Part shown: piece by piece, positions 54,058-63,763 of the stretch
How the letters are laid out: the number at the start of each line of letters is the position of its first letter
Numbering within the stretch: the stretch's first letter is position 1
Origin: VRUE01 sp963699225
GTDB taxonomy: Bacteria > Actinomycetota > Thermoleophilia > Solirubrobacterales > 70-9
Assembly (NCBI GenBank): GCA_963699225.1
Contig: OY969423.1
Span: 434,001-498,000, forward strand
DNA: 64,000 nt
Direction of reading: 5' to 3'
Notes under the pieces: model-generated
What the model saw: only the letters and a program-made list of their open reading frames with translations
Database searches by the model: none
What the model was told of the DNA's origin: nothing
Made by a program: the position numbers and the translations under genes

Positions 54058-54753
54058 CTATTGCTTGAGGACGTAGCCGGCGCCGCGTTTCGTATGCAGG
54101 AGGCGGGTCTCTCCGCCGGCCTCGAGCTTGCGGCGCAGGTTGGAGATGAAGACGTCGATCGTGTTGGTCGCCGCGGTCGGGTCGTAGCCCCAGACGTCGT
54201 CGAGCAGTCGCTCGCGCGAGACGACGAGGCGCTCGTTGCGCATCAGGTACTCGAGCAGCTCGAACTCGCGGTTGGTCAGCTCGAGCTCGCGCTCGCCGCG
54301 TTTGACCTCGCGCGTGTCCGGGTTGAGGGCGAGGTCGCCCACCTCCAGCGAGGCGGCGCCGCGCGGCGGTCGGCGGCGCAGCAGGGCGCGGATTCGCGCC
54401 AGCAGCTCCTGGCGCTCGAAGGGCTTGACCAGGTAGTCGTCGGCGCCGCTGTCGAGGCCGCTGACCCGGTCCTCGGTCTCGGCCCGGGCGGTCAGCATCA
54501 GGATCGGCACGTCGCCCTCGGCGCGCAGGCGCTTGCAGACCTCGACGCCGTCGAGGCGGGGGAGACCAAGGTCGAGGACGACGAGATCGGGAACGAAGCC
54601 GGTGGCGACGTCGAGGGCCTCGACCCCGTCGGCGCTCGTCTTCACCTCGTAGCCCTCCTGGCGCAGCGAGCGTCGCAGGACGTCCGCGATCTCGGCATCG
54701 TCCTCGACGACGAGAACGCGGCCGGTGGCGATTTCGGGCTCGCTGGTCAGCAT
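54058..54753 (-). CDS. OmpR/PhoB-family response regulator
   Basis: 231 residues. Receiver domain with acidic pair in VEDDAE, phospho-acceptor D61 in LVVLDLGLPR, T in LTAR and K in YLVKPF. The C-terminal winged helix has ELTNREFELLEYLM, the recognition-helix region NTIDVFISNLRRKL and the closing TKRGAGYVL. It is upstream of the kinase in the same operon. The ATG lies 8 bases after a TAACAT minus-10 box, so the message is probably leaderless. Target genes unknown; similar regulators (MprA) control envelope stress. Confidence 0.92.
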   Translation of the reverse strand: MLTSEPEIATGRVLVVEDDAEIADVLRRSLRQEGYEVKTSADGVEALDVATGFVPDLVVLDLGLPRLDGVEVCKRLRAEGDVPILMLTARAETEDRVSGLDSGADDYLVKPFERQELLARIRALLRRRPPRGAASLEVGDLALNPDTREVKRGERELELTNREFELLEYLMRNERLVVSRERLLDDVWGYDPTAATNTIDVFISNLRRKLEAGGETRLLHTKRGAGYVLKQ

Positions 54754-54761
54754 CTGCGTCG

Positions 54762-54767
54762 ATGTTA
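54762..54767 (-). promoter_or_regulatory. Minus-10 box (TAACAT) of the two-component operon
   Basis: TAACAT on the minus strand ends 8 bases before the ATG at 54753, predicting a leaderless message. Confidence 0.5.
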
Positions 54768-54873
54768 GAGGCGTCGGGGTCGAAACCGCTGGAGATTTAC
54801 CTGCGTTTTAAGGCATAAGCGTGATTCGTCCGGCTGCGCAGGGGTAAACCCACGAGCGTCGAAGGGGCTGCCC

Positions 54874-57030
54874 ATGTTCGTGCGTAACAAGAAGCGCGGT
54901 AAAGCCGCGCGCCGCAAGCCGAAAGCAAAATCCAAAGCCGCCGCGAAAAGGGGGCTGCATCTGCCGCAGGCTCTCGAGCAGCGGCACCTCGACTTGATCG
55001 GCTTGTTCCTGATCGCCTCCGGCGTGTACCTGAGCTTCGTGCTCTTCTTCGGCTGGGAAGGCGGCAAGGTCGGCTACGGGATCGAAACCGGGCTGGTCTA
55101 CCTGTTCGGCACGGTCGGCGCGCGCATCGCCACGATCCTGATGCTGCTGGTCGGCGGGCTGCTGGTCACGGGCACCTCGATCTCGACCCTGGTCCGCGGC
55201 ATCGGTCGCGGCCTGCGCCACCTCTTCCTCGGCAGTCGCGGCGCGGCCCAGACCGCCATTCAAACCCGGCGCGACCGCCAGGAGGAAAAGACTTTCTCGT
55301 TTGAGACGCAGGCCGGCCCAACCGACGTGATGAGCGCCTATCCCGAGGAGGATGACGTCGAGCCGACCGTCGCCCTGGTCGAGGAGCCCGAGCCGGAGAT
55401 GGAGGAGGTTGAAGAGGCCGTCACCGAGAGCTTCGATGCCGAGCTGGCGGCGATCGAGGCCGAGGAAGACGCCGTCGCCGTCGACCCGATTCCCGAGCCC
55501 GAGCAAGTTTCGCTGACCCCGCAGGGCAACAAGCGCGGCGTGACGATCTCCGAGGGCATCGACTACAAGCCGCCGCCGGCCAAGTCCCTGGAACGCGGCA
55601 AAGGCGACAAGGGCGTCGACCCGCGTGATCACGAGATCGTCGGTCGCAAGCTGGTCGAGACGCTCGCGCACTTCAAGGTCGAGGCGAAGATCGTCGGCAT
55701 CGTCAGCGGCCCCCACGTCTCTCGCTACGAACTGCGCTTGGCCCCGGGCACCAAGGTGAAGAAGGTGACGGAGCTCTCCAACGACCTCGCCTACGCGCTG
55801 GCCTCGACCGACATCCGCATCCTCGCCCCGATTCCCGGCAAGCAGGCGGTCGGCGTCGAGGTTCCGAACGCGCGCCGCCGCATCGTCCGCCTCGGCGACA
55901 TCTACTCCGCCCGCCCCGAGAAGACCTCGCCGCTGGTCGCCTGGCTCGGCAAGGGCATCGACGGCAACCCGGTCTGGACCGACCTGGCGAAGATGCCGCA
56001 CGTGCTCGTCGCCGGCACCACCGGCTCAGGCAAGTCGGGCTGCGTCAACGCGATCCTCTCCTCGATCCTGATGCAGGCCTCGCCCAACGACGTCCGCCTC
56101 GTCCTCGTCGACCCCAAGCAGGTCGAGCTCAACCACTACGAGAACGTCCCTCACCTGCTCACCCCGGTCGTCACCTCGCCGCGCCTGGCCGCCAACGTGC
56201 TGGCCAACCTGATCGGCGAGATGGAGAGCCGCTACGGGATCATGGGGCAGGCCCGCTGCCGCAACCTGGCCGAGCTCAATCGCGCCCGCGCCAAGGCCGG
56301 CGAACCGCCCTTGCCGCACATCCTCTGCGTGATCGACGAGCTCGCGGACCTGATGATGGTCTCCCCGGCCGAGGTCGAGGACTCGATCATCCGCCTCGCC
56401 CAGAAGTCGCGCGCCACCGGCATCCATCTCGTGTTGGCCACGCAGCGCCCCTCGACCGACATCATCACCGGCACGATCAAGGTCAACATCCCGGCCCGGA
56501 TCGCCTTCGCCGTCTCCTCGCAGACCGACTCGCGCGTGATCCTCGACCAGGGCGGCGCCGAGGCGCTGCTCGGCCAGGGCGACATGCTCTTTCGCGGCGC
56601 CGGCACCTCGAAGCTGCAGCGGATCCAAGGCGCCTTCGTCACTGAGGAGGAGACCGCCCGCATCACCAGCCACTGGGCCAAGCAGGGCGAACCCGAATTC
56701 GAGGCCGAGCTGCTCGAGGTGCACGAGGAGAAGGGCGTCGAACACGAGGGCGACTTCGATCCCGACAGCGACGATCTGCTCGACGAGGCGATCCGCGTCG
56801 TGGTCGAGACCGAAACCGCCTCGGTCTCGATGATCCAGCGGCGCCTGCGGGTTGGCTACACCCGCGCCGGCCGCCTGATCGACATGCTCGAGCGCCGCGG
56901 GGTGATCTCCGGCTATGAAGGCTCCAAGCCACGCCAGGTCCTGGTCACCCAGGCCGACCTCGCACGTCTCACCGGCGGCGGCGAAGCCCCGGTCGCCGAG
57001 CCCGAGCCGTCGCCTGTCGCCCGCGATTAG
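54874..57030 (+). CDS. ftsK: DNA translocase FtsK/SpoIIIE
   Basis: 718 residues. A very basic N-terminus (residues 1-30) precedes two visible membrane helices (HLDLIGLFLIASGVYLSFVLFF and ATILMLLVGGLLVTGT), fewer than the usual four. An acidic Pro-poor linker of about 100 residues leads to the motor: alpha domain, Walker A GTTGSGKSG near 383-391, Walker B LCVIDELADLMM, and the sensor ATQRPSTDIITG. The C-terminal gamma winged helix (ASVSMIQRRLRVGYTRAGRL) reads chromosome polarity sequences. It pumps DNA during division. The 120-bp gap before it shows no clear promoter. Confidence 0.95.
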   Translation: MFVRNKKRGKAARRKPKAKSKAAAKRGLHLPQALEQRHLDLIGLFLIASGVYLSFVLFFGWEGGKVGYGIETGLVYLFGTVGARIATILMLLVGGLLVTGTSISTLVRGIGRGLRHLFLGSRGAAQTAIQTRRDRQEEKTFSFETQAGPTDVMSAYPEEDDVEPTVALVEEPEPEMEEVEEAVTESFDAELAAIEAEEDAVAVDPIPEPEQVSLTPQGNKRGVTISEGIDYKPPPAKSLERGKGDKGVDPRDHEIVGRKLVETLAHFKVEAKIVGIVSGPHVSRYELRLAPGTKVKKVTELSNDLAYALASTDIRILAPIPGKQAVGVEVPNARRRIVRLGDIYSARPEKTSPLVAWLGKGIDGNPVWTDLAKMPHVLVAGTTGSGKSGCVNAILSSILMQASPNDVRLVLVDPKQVELNHYENVPHLLTPVVTSPRLAANVLANLIGEMESRYGIMGQARCRNLAELNRARAKAGEPPLPHILCVIDELADLMMVSPAEVEDSIIRLAQKSRATGIHLVLATQRPSTDIITGTIKVNIPARIAFAVSSQTDSRVILDQGGAEALLGQGDMLFRGAGTSKLQRIQGAFVTEEETARITSHWAKQGEPEFEAELLEVHEEKGVEHEGDFDPDSDDLLDEAIRVVVETETASVSMIQRRLRVGYTRAGRLIDMLERRGVISGYEGSKPRQVLVTQADLARLTGGGEAPVAEPEPSPVARD

Positions 57031-57052
57031 GCCCCGGTAGAACAATGTCCTG

Positions 57053-57805
57053 ATGGACAGCGGTGTCGGCACGATCCTGCGCGAGGCGCGGAATCGCCGC
57101 AAAGTCGAGCTTTCCGAGGTCGAGGCGGCGACGAGGATCCGCTTCCGCTTCCTGCGCGCGATCGAGGACGAAGAATGGGACGTCCTGCCGGGGGGCGTCT
57201 ACACGCGTGGCTTCATCCGCACCTACGCGGTGTTCCTGGGCCTGGACGCCGATCGCCTGGTCAGCGACTACAGGGAGAGCGTCGAACCCTGGCATCGGAG
57301 CGCTGACGTGCCGCAACCACAGCCGGGGAGCGCTGGGTCGAGTGGTCCCCGAAGGACTGCGCTTGCCGCACTGGTCGTGGTGGCGGTGATTGCCGTGGCC
57401 GTGATCGCGATCGTCGCCATCCCCAGCGGCGGAGGTGGAGAAGGTGCTCCTGTTCGTAACCGTCAGCAGATTGCCCGCAAGTCCAGGCCGGACGCGAAAT
57501 CGCCGGCCGCGCCCGTCAAAACGGGCGTGACGGTTGAGCTGGCAGCGAGCGCCGAAGTCTGGGCCTGCCTGCTCAACGCCAAGGGCAAGGCGCTGGTCGA
57601 CGGCTTGATTCTCGAAGCCGGCGCTAAAGAAGGTCCCTTCCACTCCGGTAGCTTCACGGTCTCTTTCGGCAACGGCGAGGTCAAAATGCTCATCGACGGC
57701 AGGGAAGCGGAAATACCGGCAACGTCCAGCCCGGTCGGCTACGCGATCGACCCGGCGGGCAAGCTGACCAAGCTCGACGAAGCGGAACGACCTACCTGCG
57801 CATGA
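57053..57805 (+). CDS. RodZ-like helix-turn-helix membrane protein
   Basis: 250 residues. The N-terminal RodZ-type HTH (GTILREARNRRKVELSEVEA, then IRFRFLRAIEDEEWDVLPGG, YTRGFIRTYAVFLGLD) is followed by a basic linker, one membrane helix (TALAALVVVAVIAVAVIAIVAI) and a C-terminal extracytoplasmic beta domain (DUF4115-like, TVELAASAEVWACLL). RodZ links MreB to the wall machinery; in rod-less actinobacteria related proteins sit beside ftsK or cinA as here. ATGA overlap with cinA. Confidence 0.85.
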   Translation: MDSGVGTILREARNRRKVELSEVEAATRIRFRFLRAIEDEEWDVLPGGVYTRGFIRTYAVFLGLDADRLVSDYRESVEPWHRSADVPQPQPGSAGSSGPRRTALAALVVVAVIAVAVIAIVAIPSGGGGEGAPVRNRQQIARKSRPDAKSPAAPVKTGVTVELAASAEVWACLLNAKGKALVDGLILEAGAKEGPFHSGSFTVSFGNGEVKMLIDGREAEIPATSSPVGYAIDPAGKLTKLDEAERPTCA

Positions 57806-59091
57806 GCGAGGTACGGGCAGGCATAGTCGTCACCGGCACCGAGGTCCTGACCGGGCGGATTGCCGACCGCAACGGTCCCTGGCTCTCTGAACAGCTGGCC
57901 GAGCGCGGGGTGGAGGTCGCCCACATCCTCGTCGTCGCCGATCGGCCCGACGACCTCGAGGCCGCGCTGCGCTTCATGGCCGCCGAGGGAATGGACCTGA
58001 TCATCACTTCGGGCGGGCTCGGCCCGACCGCCGACGACCTCACGGCGGAGGTGGTCGGCAAGTTCGCCGGCCGGCCGATGGTCCTCGACGAGGAGGTGGA
58101 GGAGAAGATCGCCGAGATCCTGCGTAGCTTCGCCCAGCGTGCAGGTGTCATGCGATTCGATCCCGAGGCGCTGCGCGAGGCCAACCGCAAGCAGGCGATC
58201 GTGCCCGAGGGCTCGATTGCGCTCGATCCGATCGGCACCGCGCCAGGCCTGGTGGTTCCCGCCGGCGACAGCGTGGTCGTCGTCCTTCCCGGCCCGCCAC
58301 GGGAGCTGCAGCCGATGTGGCCGGTCGCGGTCGAGACGGCTCCGGTCGCGGAAGTTCTAGCGCGCGCGACGCCCTTGCGCGCTTACACCCTGCGCATGTT
58401 CGGCACTCCCGAGTCTGAGATCGCCAAAAGCCTGCGCGAGATCGAGGAGGAGGGCGTAGCCCTGCCGGAGGTCGAGATCACGACCTGCCTGCGCCGCGGG
58501 GAGATCGAGATCGACGTGCGCTATCGCGACAACGCCGCGCAGACGGCCGAAGCTGTGCGTGCCGGCCTGCAGGCCCGCCACCCCCGCCACCTCTTCAGTC
58601 TCGACGGCGAGACGATCGACGCGCAGGTAGCGGCGCTTCTCGATGGGCATCGCCTCGGCCTGGCCGAGTCCTGCAGCGGCGGCCTGCTTGCGGCGCGCAT
58701 CACCAACCTGCCCGGCGCCTCGGCCTACATGGCCGGCGGCGTCGTCTCTTACTCGAACGAGGCCAAGGCGAAGCTGCTCGGGGTCGATCCGGAGCTGATC
58801 GCGGCGAGGGGCGCGGTCTCGCTGGAGGTGGCCGAGCAAATGGCGCTCGGTGCACTGGAGCGTTTCGATGCCGACGTCGCCGTCTCGATCACCGGCATCG
58901 CCGGTCCCGACGGGGGCACGGAGGAGAAGCCCGTCGGCTACGTCTGCTTCCACGCCCGGCTTGCCGATGGCACCTTCCTGGCCCGTGATCCGGTCATCCC
59001 GGGCGGCCGCGCCGACATCCGCGAACGCTCGGCCCTGGTCGGCATGCACTTGCTTCGCCTCCTGCTCAGGGGCGAAGAGGCGCCTCTCTAG
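57802..59091 (+). CDS. cinA: CinA-family protein (competence/damage-inducible, pyrophosphatase plus amidase)
   Basis: 429 residues. N-terminal COG1058 domain (GTEVLTGRIADRNGPWLSEQL, then TSGGLGPTADDLT, and LPGPPRELQPMW) hydrolyses ADP-ribose-type pyrophosphates. The C-terminal PncC-like domain (LAESCSGGLLAARI, YMAGGVVSYSNEAK, ITGIAGPDGGTEEKPVG) deamidates nicotinamide mononucleotide. Both active sites are complete. It often precedes recA, as here with two genes between. Overlaps the RodZ-like gene by 4 bases. Confidence 0.95.
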   Translation: MSEVRAGIVVTGTEVLTGRIADRNGPWLSEQLAERGVEVAHILVVADRPDDLEAALRFMAAEGMDLIITSGGLGPTADDLTAEVVGKFAGRPMVLDEEVEEKIAEILRSFAQRAGVMRFDPEALREANRKQAIVPEGSIALDPIGTAPGLVVPAGDSVVVVLPGPPRELQPMWPVAVETAPVAEVLARATPLRAYTLRMFGTPESEIAKSLREIEEEGVALPEVEITTCLRRGEIEIDVRYRDNAAQTAEAVRAGLQARHPRHLFSLDGETIDAQVAALLDGHRLGLAESCSGGLLAARITNLPGASAYMAGGVVSYSNEAKAKLLGVDPELIAARGAVSLEVAEQMALGALERFDADVAVSITGIAGPDGGTEEKPVGYVCFHARLADGTFLARDPVIPGGRADIRERSALVGMHLLRLLLRGEEAPL

Positions 59092-59098
59092 TCGTTCC

Positions 59099-59128
59099 TT
59101 GCATTCGTGTGGCATTGGCGCATATCCT
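59099..59128 (+). promoter_or_regulatory. Promoter (TTGCAT-N18-TATCCT) of an exported-protein gene
   Basis: TTGCAT at 59099-59104 and TATCCT at 59123-59128 with an 18-bp spacer, just after cinA. It supports a start at the GTG at 59143 rather than the in-frame GTG at 59107. Confidence 0.5.
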
Positions 59129-59142
59129 TATTTGGTACGCAA

Positions 59143-59985
59143 GTGTTCCGTAACAGCCACCACACCGCGGGCTTTCTCGCCTTTTTTGCCGTTCTGGCGC
59201 TCGTTGGCCCGACGGGCGCCGCCGGCTCCAGTGGCGAATTCACCCGCGCCGAAGCGAACGCGGACTGGAGTCTGGGCAGCGTCGCCGGTTCGGTCACCTG
59301 GACGGGCTGTGGCGACGGCTTGGAGGGCGGCTTGGTCGTCGAACCTGGCTCTTGCCAATGGCTCGCCTACGCGACCATCGGACCGGGTTCGGACCCCTCG
59401 GAATGCACATCGGGTGAGCGCCGCTGGCCCGAAGTTGGTCAGGGCATCAGCGTCGTCTGGTCTAGTGGGCTCACAAGTCTAGGAGTGCTCCCGTTTGAAT
59501 CGTCTGATGTGTCGCTTATGGGGGGCGCGGATCAGTTGGCATGCCTGTCTGTGGTCGAAACCTATGACGCACGACCTTCCTGCTGGGACGAATCGGTGAT
59601 ATGCCCCCAATTCATCCAGAACGTCAGCGCGCTCAACCCACTCGCGTCCGCTGAGCTCGGTGCGCCAACCGAGCCCCCTAGCGAGCCAGAACCTGAAGAA
59701 CCAAAGCCTGAACCGGAAGAACAAGAACCCGAAGGACCAAAAGTGGGGGTAGAAGAATCGACGACTGAATTGCCAGCGCCGGAAGTTTCTTCGGCGGAGA
59801 GTGACCTCGGCGCGCGGTCCTTGGGGGCGGCGTCTCTCGCGCCAGGGATTACCGAGACTCCTAGCGTGCGGGGTTCCGCCATGGGGCGATGTCACAGGGC
59901 ACAGCAAGCGCGCCCCTCCGGCCGCTCGGCCGGCTGTCGGCATGTTCATCGGCGCCGTCGTCACCGGCCCTCCAGGGAAAATTGA
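59143..59985 (+). CDS. Exported protein with Pro/Glu-rich segment, possible 3' frameshift
   Basis: 280 residues. A signal peptide (FRNSHHTAGFLAFFAVLALVGPTGAAG) is followed by a domain of about 140 residues with several cysteines (WTGCGDG, GSCQW, SECTSG, LACLS, PSCWDESVICPQ). A Pro/Glu repeat (PSEPEPEEPKPEPEEQEPEG) comes next. From about residue 246 the reading becomes Arg/His-rich (GRCHRAQQARPSG) and unlike a protein. The plus-one frame there reads WGDVTGHSKRAPPAARP and then AVGMFIGAVVTG, ending at 60004. The end may therefore be frameshifted. No family recognised. Start chosen after the promoter at 59099-59128. Confidence 0.55.
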   Translation: MFRNSHHTAGFLAFFAVLALVGPTGAAGSSGEFTRAEANADWSLGSVAGSVTWTGCGDGLEGGLVVEPGSCQWLAYATIGPGSDPSECTSGERRWPEVGQGISVVWSSGLTSLGVLPFESSDVSLMGGADQLACLSVVETYDARPSCWDESVICPQFIQNVSALNPLASAELGAPTEPPSEPEPEEPKPEPEEQEPEGPKVGVEESTTELPAPEVSSAESDLGARSLGAASLAPGITETPSVRGSAMGRCHRAQQARPSGRSAGCRHVHRRRRHRPSREN

Positions 59986-60043
59986 CGCTGTTGTAACTTT
60001 TTGAGGTTGTCTCGTGCGCCGCGCCTCCTTAGCGTCATAGGTG

Positions 60044-60646
60044 ATGACGAGCGCCCAAAAAAGGAACTCGCGGGCGCGACTGTTCGTGGCGCTGGATCTG
60101 ACCAATGAGATCCGCAACGGGATCGTCGCCTGGGGCCATCGCGAGCTGCGCGACCCGGCACTGCGGGTGGTGGCACCCGAGTCATTGCACGTCACGCTTG
60201 CCTTCCTTGGCTACCTGCCCGAGCGGGAGATCGCGAGGCTGGGTGAGATCGTGCGCGGGCTCGGGGCGGCGGCGCCAACGCTGCGGCTGGAGGATCCAGT
60301 CGCCAAGCCCTCGTTGCACCGGGCGCGGCTCTTTGCCCTGCCGGCGATCGCACCAGGGGCGGCGTCGTTGCAAGGCGAGCTCGAGTACAAACTCGTCGCC
60401 GAGCGGCTTTACAAGCCGGAGAAGCGCCCCTTTTGGCCGCACGTGACGGTCGCCAGGGTCAAGTCGGCGGGGCGGGGATCGAGGCGCCCGGCAACAGTTG
60501 GGCAACCCCCCGGAGGACTGCCAAAAGAGCTCTTAGAGCCCGCTCTTTGCGTCCGGGTGACGCTCTACCGTTCTGTACTCCAGCCGCAGGGTTCGCGATA
60601 CACCCCGCTGGCGCAAGTTGAGCTGTCCCAAAGCGGGCGGCAGTGA
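60044..60646 (+). CDS. thpR: RNA 2',3'-cyclic phosphodiesterase (2'-5' RNA ligase family)
   Basis: 200 residues. The two HxT motifs of the 2H phosphoesterase fold are LHVTLAFLG and PHVTVARV, both intact. RLFVALDLTNEIRNGI opens the domain. It opens 2',3'-cyclic phosphates on RNA. GTG at 60041 directly precedes the ATG at 60044; either could be used. The C-terminal LYRSVLQPQGSRYTPL is typical of the family. It lies 13 bases before recA and is the usual recA neighbour in this group. Confidence 0.9.
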   Translation: MTSAQKRNSRARLFVALDLTNEIRNGIVAWGHRELRDPALRVVAPESLHVTLAFLGYLPEREIARLGEIVRGLGAAAPTLRLEDPVAKPSLHRARLFALPAIAPGAASLQGELEYKLVAERLYKPEKRPFWPHVTVARVKSAGRGSRRPATVGQPPGGLPKELLEPALCVRVTLYRSVLQPQGSRYTPLAQVELSQSGRQ

Positions 60647-60659
60647 GGTGAAAGAAGAG

Positions 60660-61754
<1,095 letters not shown>

Positions 61755-61774
61755 CGGCGCCTGCGCCGCGTGGA

Positions 61775-61780
61775 TAGGAT
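61775..61780 (+). promoter_or_regulatory. Minus-10 box (TAGGAT) of the cupredoxin gene
   Basis: TAGGAT ends nine bases before the ATG at 61790, in the short gap after recA, predicting a leaderless message. Confidence 0.45.
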
Positions 61781-61789
61781 TCGCGCCGC

Positions 61790-62398
61790 ATGAGCAACGA
61801 AACCCTGTTCTTCATCTGCGGGATCGCACTTGCGGTCTCAGCGGTGGTCGTCAGCTTCATTGGCCTGCGGGTCAAAAGCTTCCCCGGCAAAGCCGGGCCG
61901 TTTGTCGTGCTCCTCTTTGCTGTCTTGATCGGCGCGACAACGACCTTCGCCGTGCTCCACGCCAAGGACGAGGACAAGGCCAAAGCGGCCGAGCTCACCA
62001 AGGCGGATCAAGAGGCCGAAGAAGAGGAGGCCGCGCCAGTAGAAGACGAAGGCAAAGAAGCGCCGGCGAATAAAGAAGCGCCTGCACCAAAGCCCAAAGC
62101 TTCCGCAACGGGCCCGGGGGGGACGCTGCAGCTGGCTGCCTCGGAAAGCGCTCTCGCCTTCGACAAGACGAGCCTGACCAGCAAGCCAGGCAAAGTCACG
62201 ATTGATTTCGACAATCCCTCGGCGCTTGAACACAACGTGGCGATCGAGCAGAACGGCAAAGAAATCGCCATCTCCGAAACGCTTGCCAAAGGCAAAACGT
62301 CGGTCAGCGCCGATCTCGCTCCAGGCACCTACACCTATCTCTGCACGATCCCGGGGCATGCCGAAGCAGGGATGGAAGGAACGCTCGTAGTCAAGTAG
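61790..62398 (+). CDS. Membrane-anchored cupredoxin (plastocyanin-like)
   Basis: 202 residues. Two N-terminal membrane helices (TLFFICGIALAVSAVVVSFI and FVVLLFAVLIGATTTFAVL) precede a charged Lys/Glu/Pro linker and a C-terminal cupredoxin domain of about 100 residues. The type 1 copper ligands are visible: His in EHNVAI and Cys-x4-His-x4-Met in LCTIPGHAEAGM. It would carry electrons outside the membrane, perhaps to or from a respiratory oxidase; the partner is not in the window. ATG follows a TAGGAT box by nine bases. Confidence 0.85.
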   Translation: MSNETLFFICGIALAVSAVVVSFIGLRVKSFPGKAGPFVVLLFAVLIGATTTFAVLHAKDEDKAKAAELTKADQEAEEEEAAPVEDEGKEAPANKEAPAPKPKASATGPGGTLQLAASESALAFDKTSLTSKPGKVTIDFDNPSALEHNVAIEQNGKEIAISETLAKGKTSVSADLAPGTYTYLCTIPGHAEAGMEGTLVVK

Positions 62399-62419
62399 CG
62401 AATTGGTCCGTGTGGGCGC

Positions 62420-62425
62420 TAACCT
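62420..62425 (+). promoter_or_regulatory. Minus-10 box (TAACCT) of miaB
   Basis: TAACCT ends seven bases before the ATG at 62433. It supports that start over the in-frame TTG at 62403 and GTG at 62406. Confidence 0.45.
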
Positions 62426-62432
62426 CGAACGC

Positions 62433-63761
62433 ATGAGGAGCGGCAAGCGGTACCACGTCACCACGTTCGGCTGTCAGATGAACGTGCACGACTCCGAGCG
62501 GATGCGCGGGATGCTCAGCTCGCTCGGCTACGAGGAGGCAGAGGCGCCCGATGACGCGGACCTGATCCTCTTCAACACCTGCTCGATCCGCGAGTCGGCG
62601 GACAATCGCTTCATCGCCCGCCTCGGTGAGGCGAAGCGGCTGAAGAACGAAGATCCCGATCGGATCGTGGGGGTGGGCGGATGCTGGGCGCAGTCGGTCA
62701 AGGACGAGGTCTTCCAGCGCTTTCCGTTCGTCGACGTCGCTTTCGGCCCCGGTCAGATCCACAAGTTGGCCGAGTTCCTCAACTCCGACTCGCTCAGCGC
62801 TCAGGGCTACTTCGAGTTTGAGGACTTCTCCGGCCACCTGCCAACCCGTCGGGTGCGCGAGTTCCAGGGCTGGTTGCAGGTTTCCCAGGGCTGTAACTGC
62901 AACTGCGCCTACTGCATCGTCCCCTCGACCCGGGGGCGCGAGGTCAGCCGCGACCCCGCCGAGCTCGTCGCCGAGGCCCGCGCTCTCGTTGCCGACGGCG
63001 TGCGCGAGGTGACCCTGCTCGGCCAGAACGTCAACAGCTACGGCCGCGACCTGCCCAAGCAGAGCCGGATCGGCTTTGCCGAGCTACTCGCTCTGGTCGA
63101 TGGGATCGATGGGGTCGAGCGCATTCGCTACACCAGCCCCCATCCCAAGGACATGAAGGAGGACGTGATCCGCGCCCACGCCGATCTCGCCTCGGTCTGC
63201 GAGCACATCCACCTGCCGCTGCAGTCGGGCTCGAGCGCGATCCTCAAGCGCATGCGCCGTACCTACGATCGCCAGCGCTACATGGACCGCGTCTCGCTGA
63301 TCCGCGAGCACGTTCCCGACTGCGCGATCACCACCGACATCATCGTCGGCTTCCCGGGCGAGAGCGAGGCCGATTTCGAGCAGACTCTGGAAGTGGTCGA
63401 CGAGGTCGGCTACGACAGTGCTTTCACATTCATCTTCTCGCCACGGCGCGAAACCGAGGCGGCGGAGCTCGGCGATCAGATCCCGCACCCGGTCAAGGTC
63501 GAGCGGATGGAGCGGCTGGTCGAGCTGGTCCAGCGACGAGCGACCGAACGGGCGCAGCGATTCGTCGGTCGTGAGGTCGAGGTGATGGTCGAAGGCACCA
63601 GCCGCACCGACGAGACGCGCCTGCGCGGGCGCAGCAGGCATAACAAGGCGGTCAACTTCGAGGGCACAGCCACGCCTGGTGAGCTGGTCGAGGTCGAGAT
63701 CACCGCCGCAACCTCTCAGACCCTTAGCGGGACCGAGAGGCTGCTCAGCCGCGCCCTCTGA
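62433..63761 (+). CDS. miaB: tRNA-2-methylthio-N6-isopentenyladenosine synthase
   Basis: 442 residues. N-terminal UPF0004 domain with three cluster cysteines (TFGCQMNVHDSERM, NTCSIRESA, GGCWAQ). The radical SAM cluster C-x3-C-x2-C is in GCNCNCAYCIVPSTRG. The C-terminal TRAM domain starts near RFVGREVEVMVEG. It methylthiolates A37 after isopentenylation by MiaA, whose gene follows two bases later. Both iron-sulfur sites are intact. Confidence 0.95.
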   Translation: MRSGKRYHVTTFGCQMNVHDSERMRGMLSSLGYEEAEAPDDADLILFNTCSIRESADNRFIARLGEAKRLKNEDPDRIVGVGGCWAQSVKDEVFQRFPFVDVAFGPGQIHKLAEFLNSDSLSAQGYFEFEDFSGHLPTRRVREFQGWLQVSQGCNCNCAYCIVPSTRGREVSRDPAELVAEARALVADGVREVTLLGQNVNSYGRDLPKQSRIGFAELLALVDGIDGVERIRYTSPHPKDMKEDVIRAHADLASVCEHIHLPLQSGSSAILKRMRRTYDRQRYMDRVSLIREHVPDCAITTDIIVGFPGESEADFEQTLEVVDEVGYDSAFTFIFSPRRETEAAELGDQIPHPVKVERMERLVELVQRRATERAQRFVGREVEVMVEGTSRTDETRLRGRSRHNKAVNFEGTATPGELVEVEITAATSQTLSGTERLLSRAL

Positions 63762-63763
63762 CA

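Noticed and set aside
57031..57052. Leaderless promoter for the RodZ-like gene
   Set aside because: The bases before the ATG (GGTAGAACAATGTCCTG) lack a proper TAnnnT at the usual distance, so it is more likely read from ftsK.
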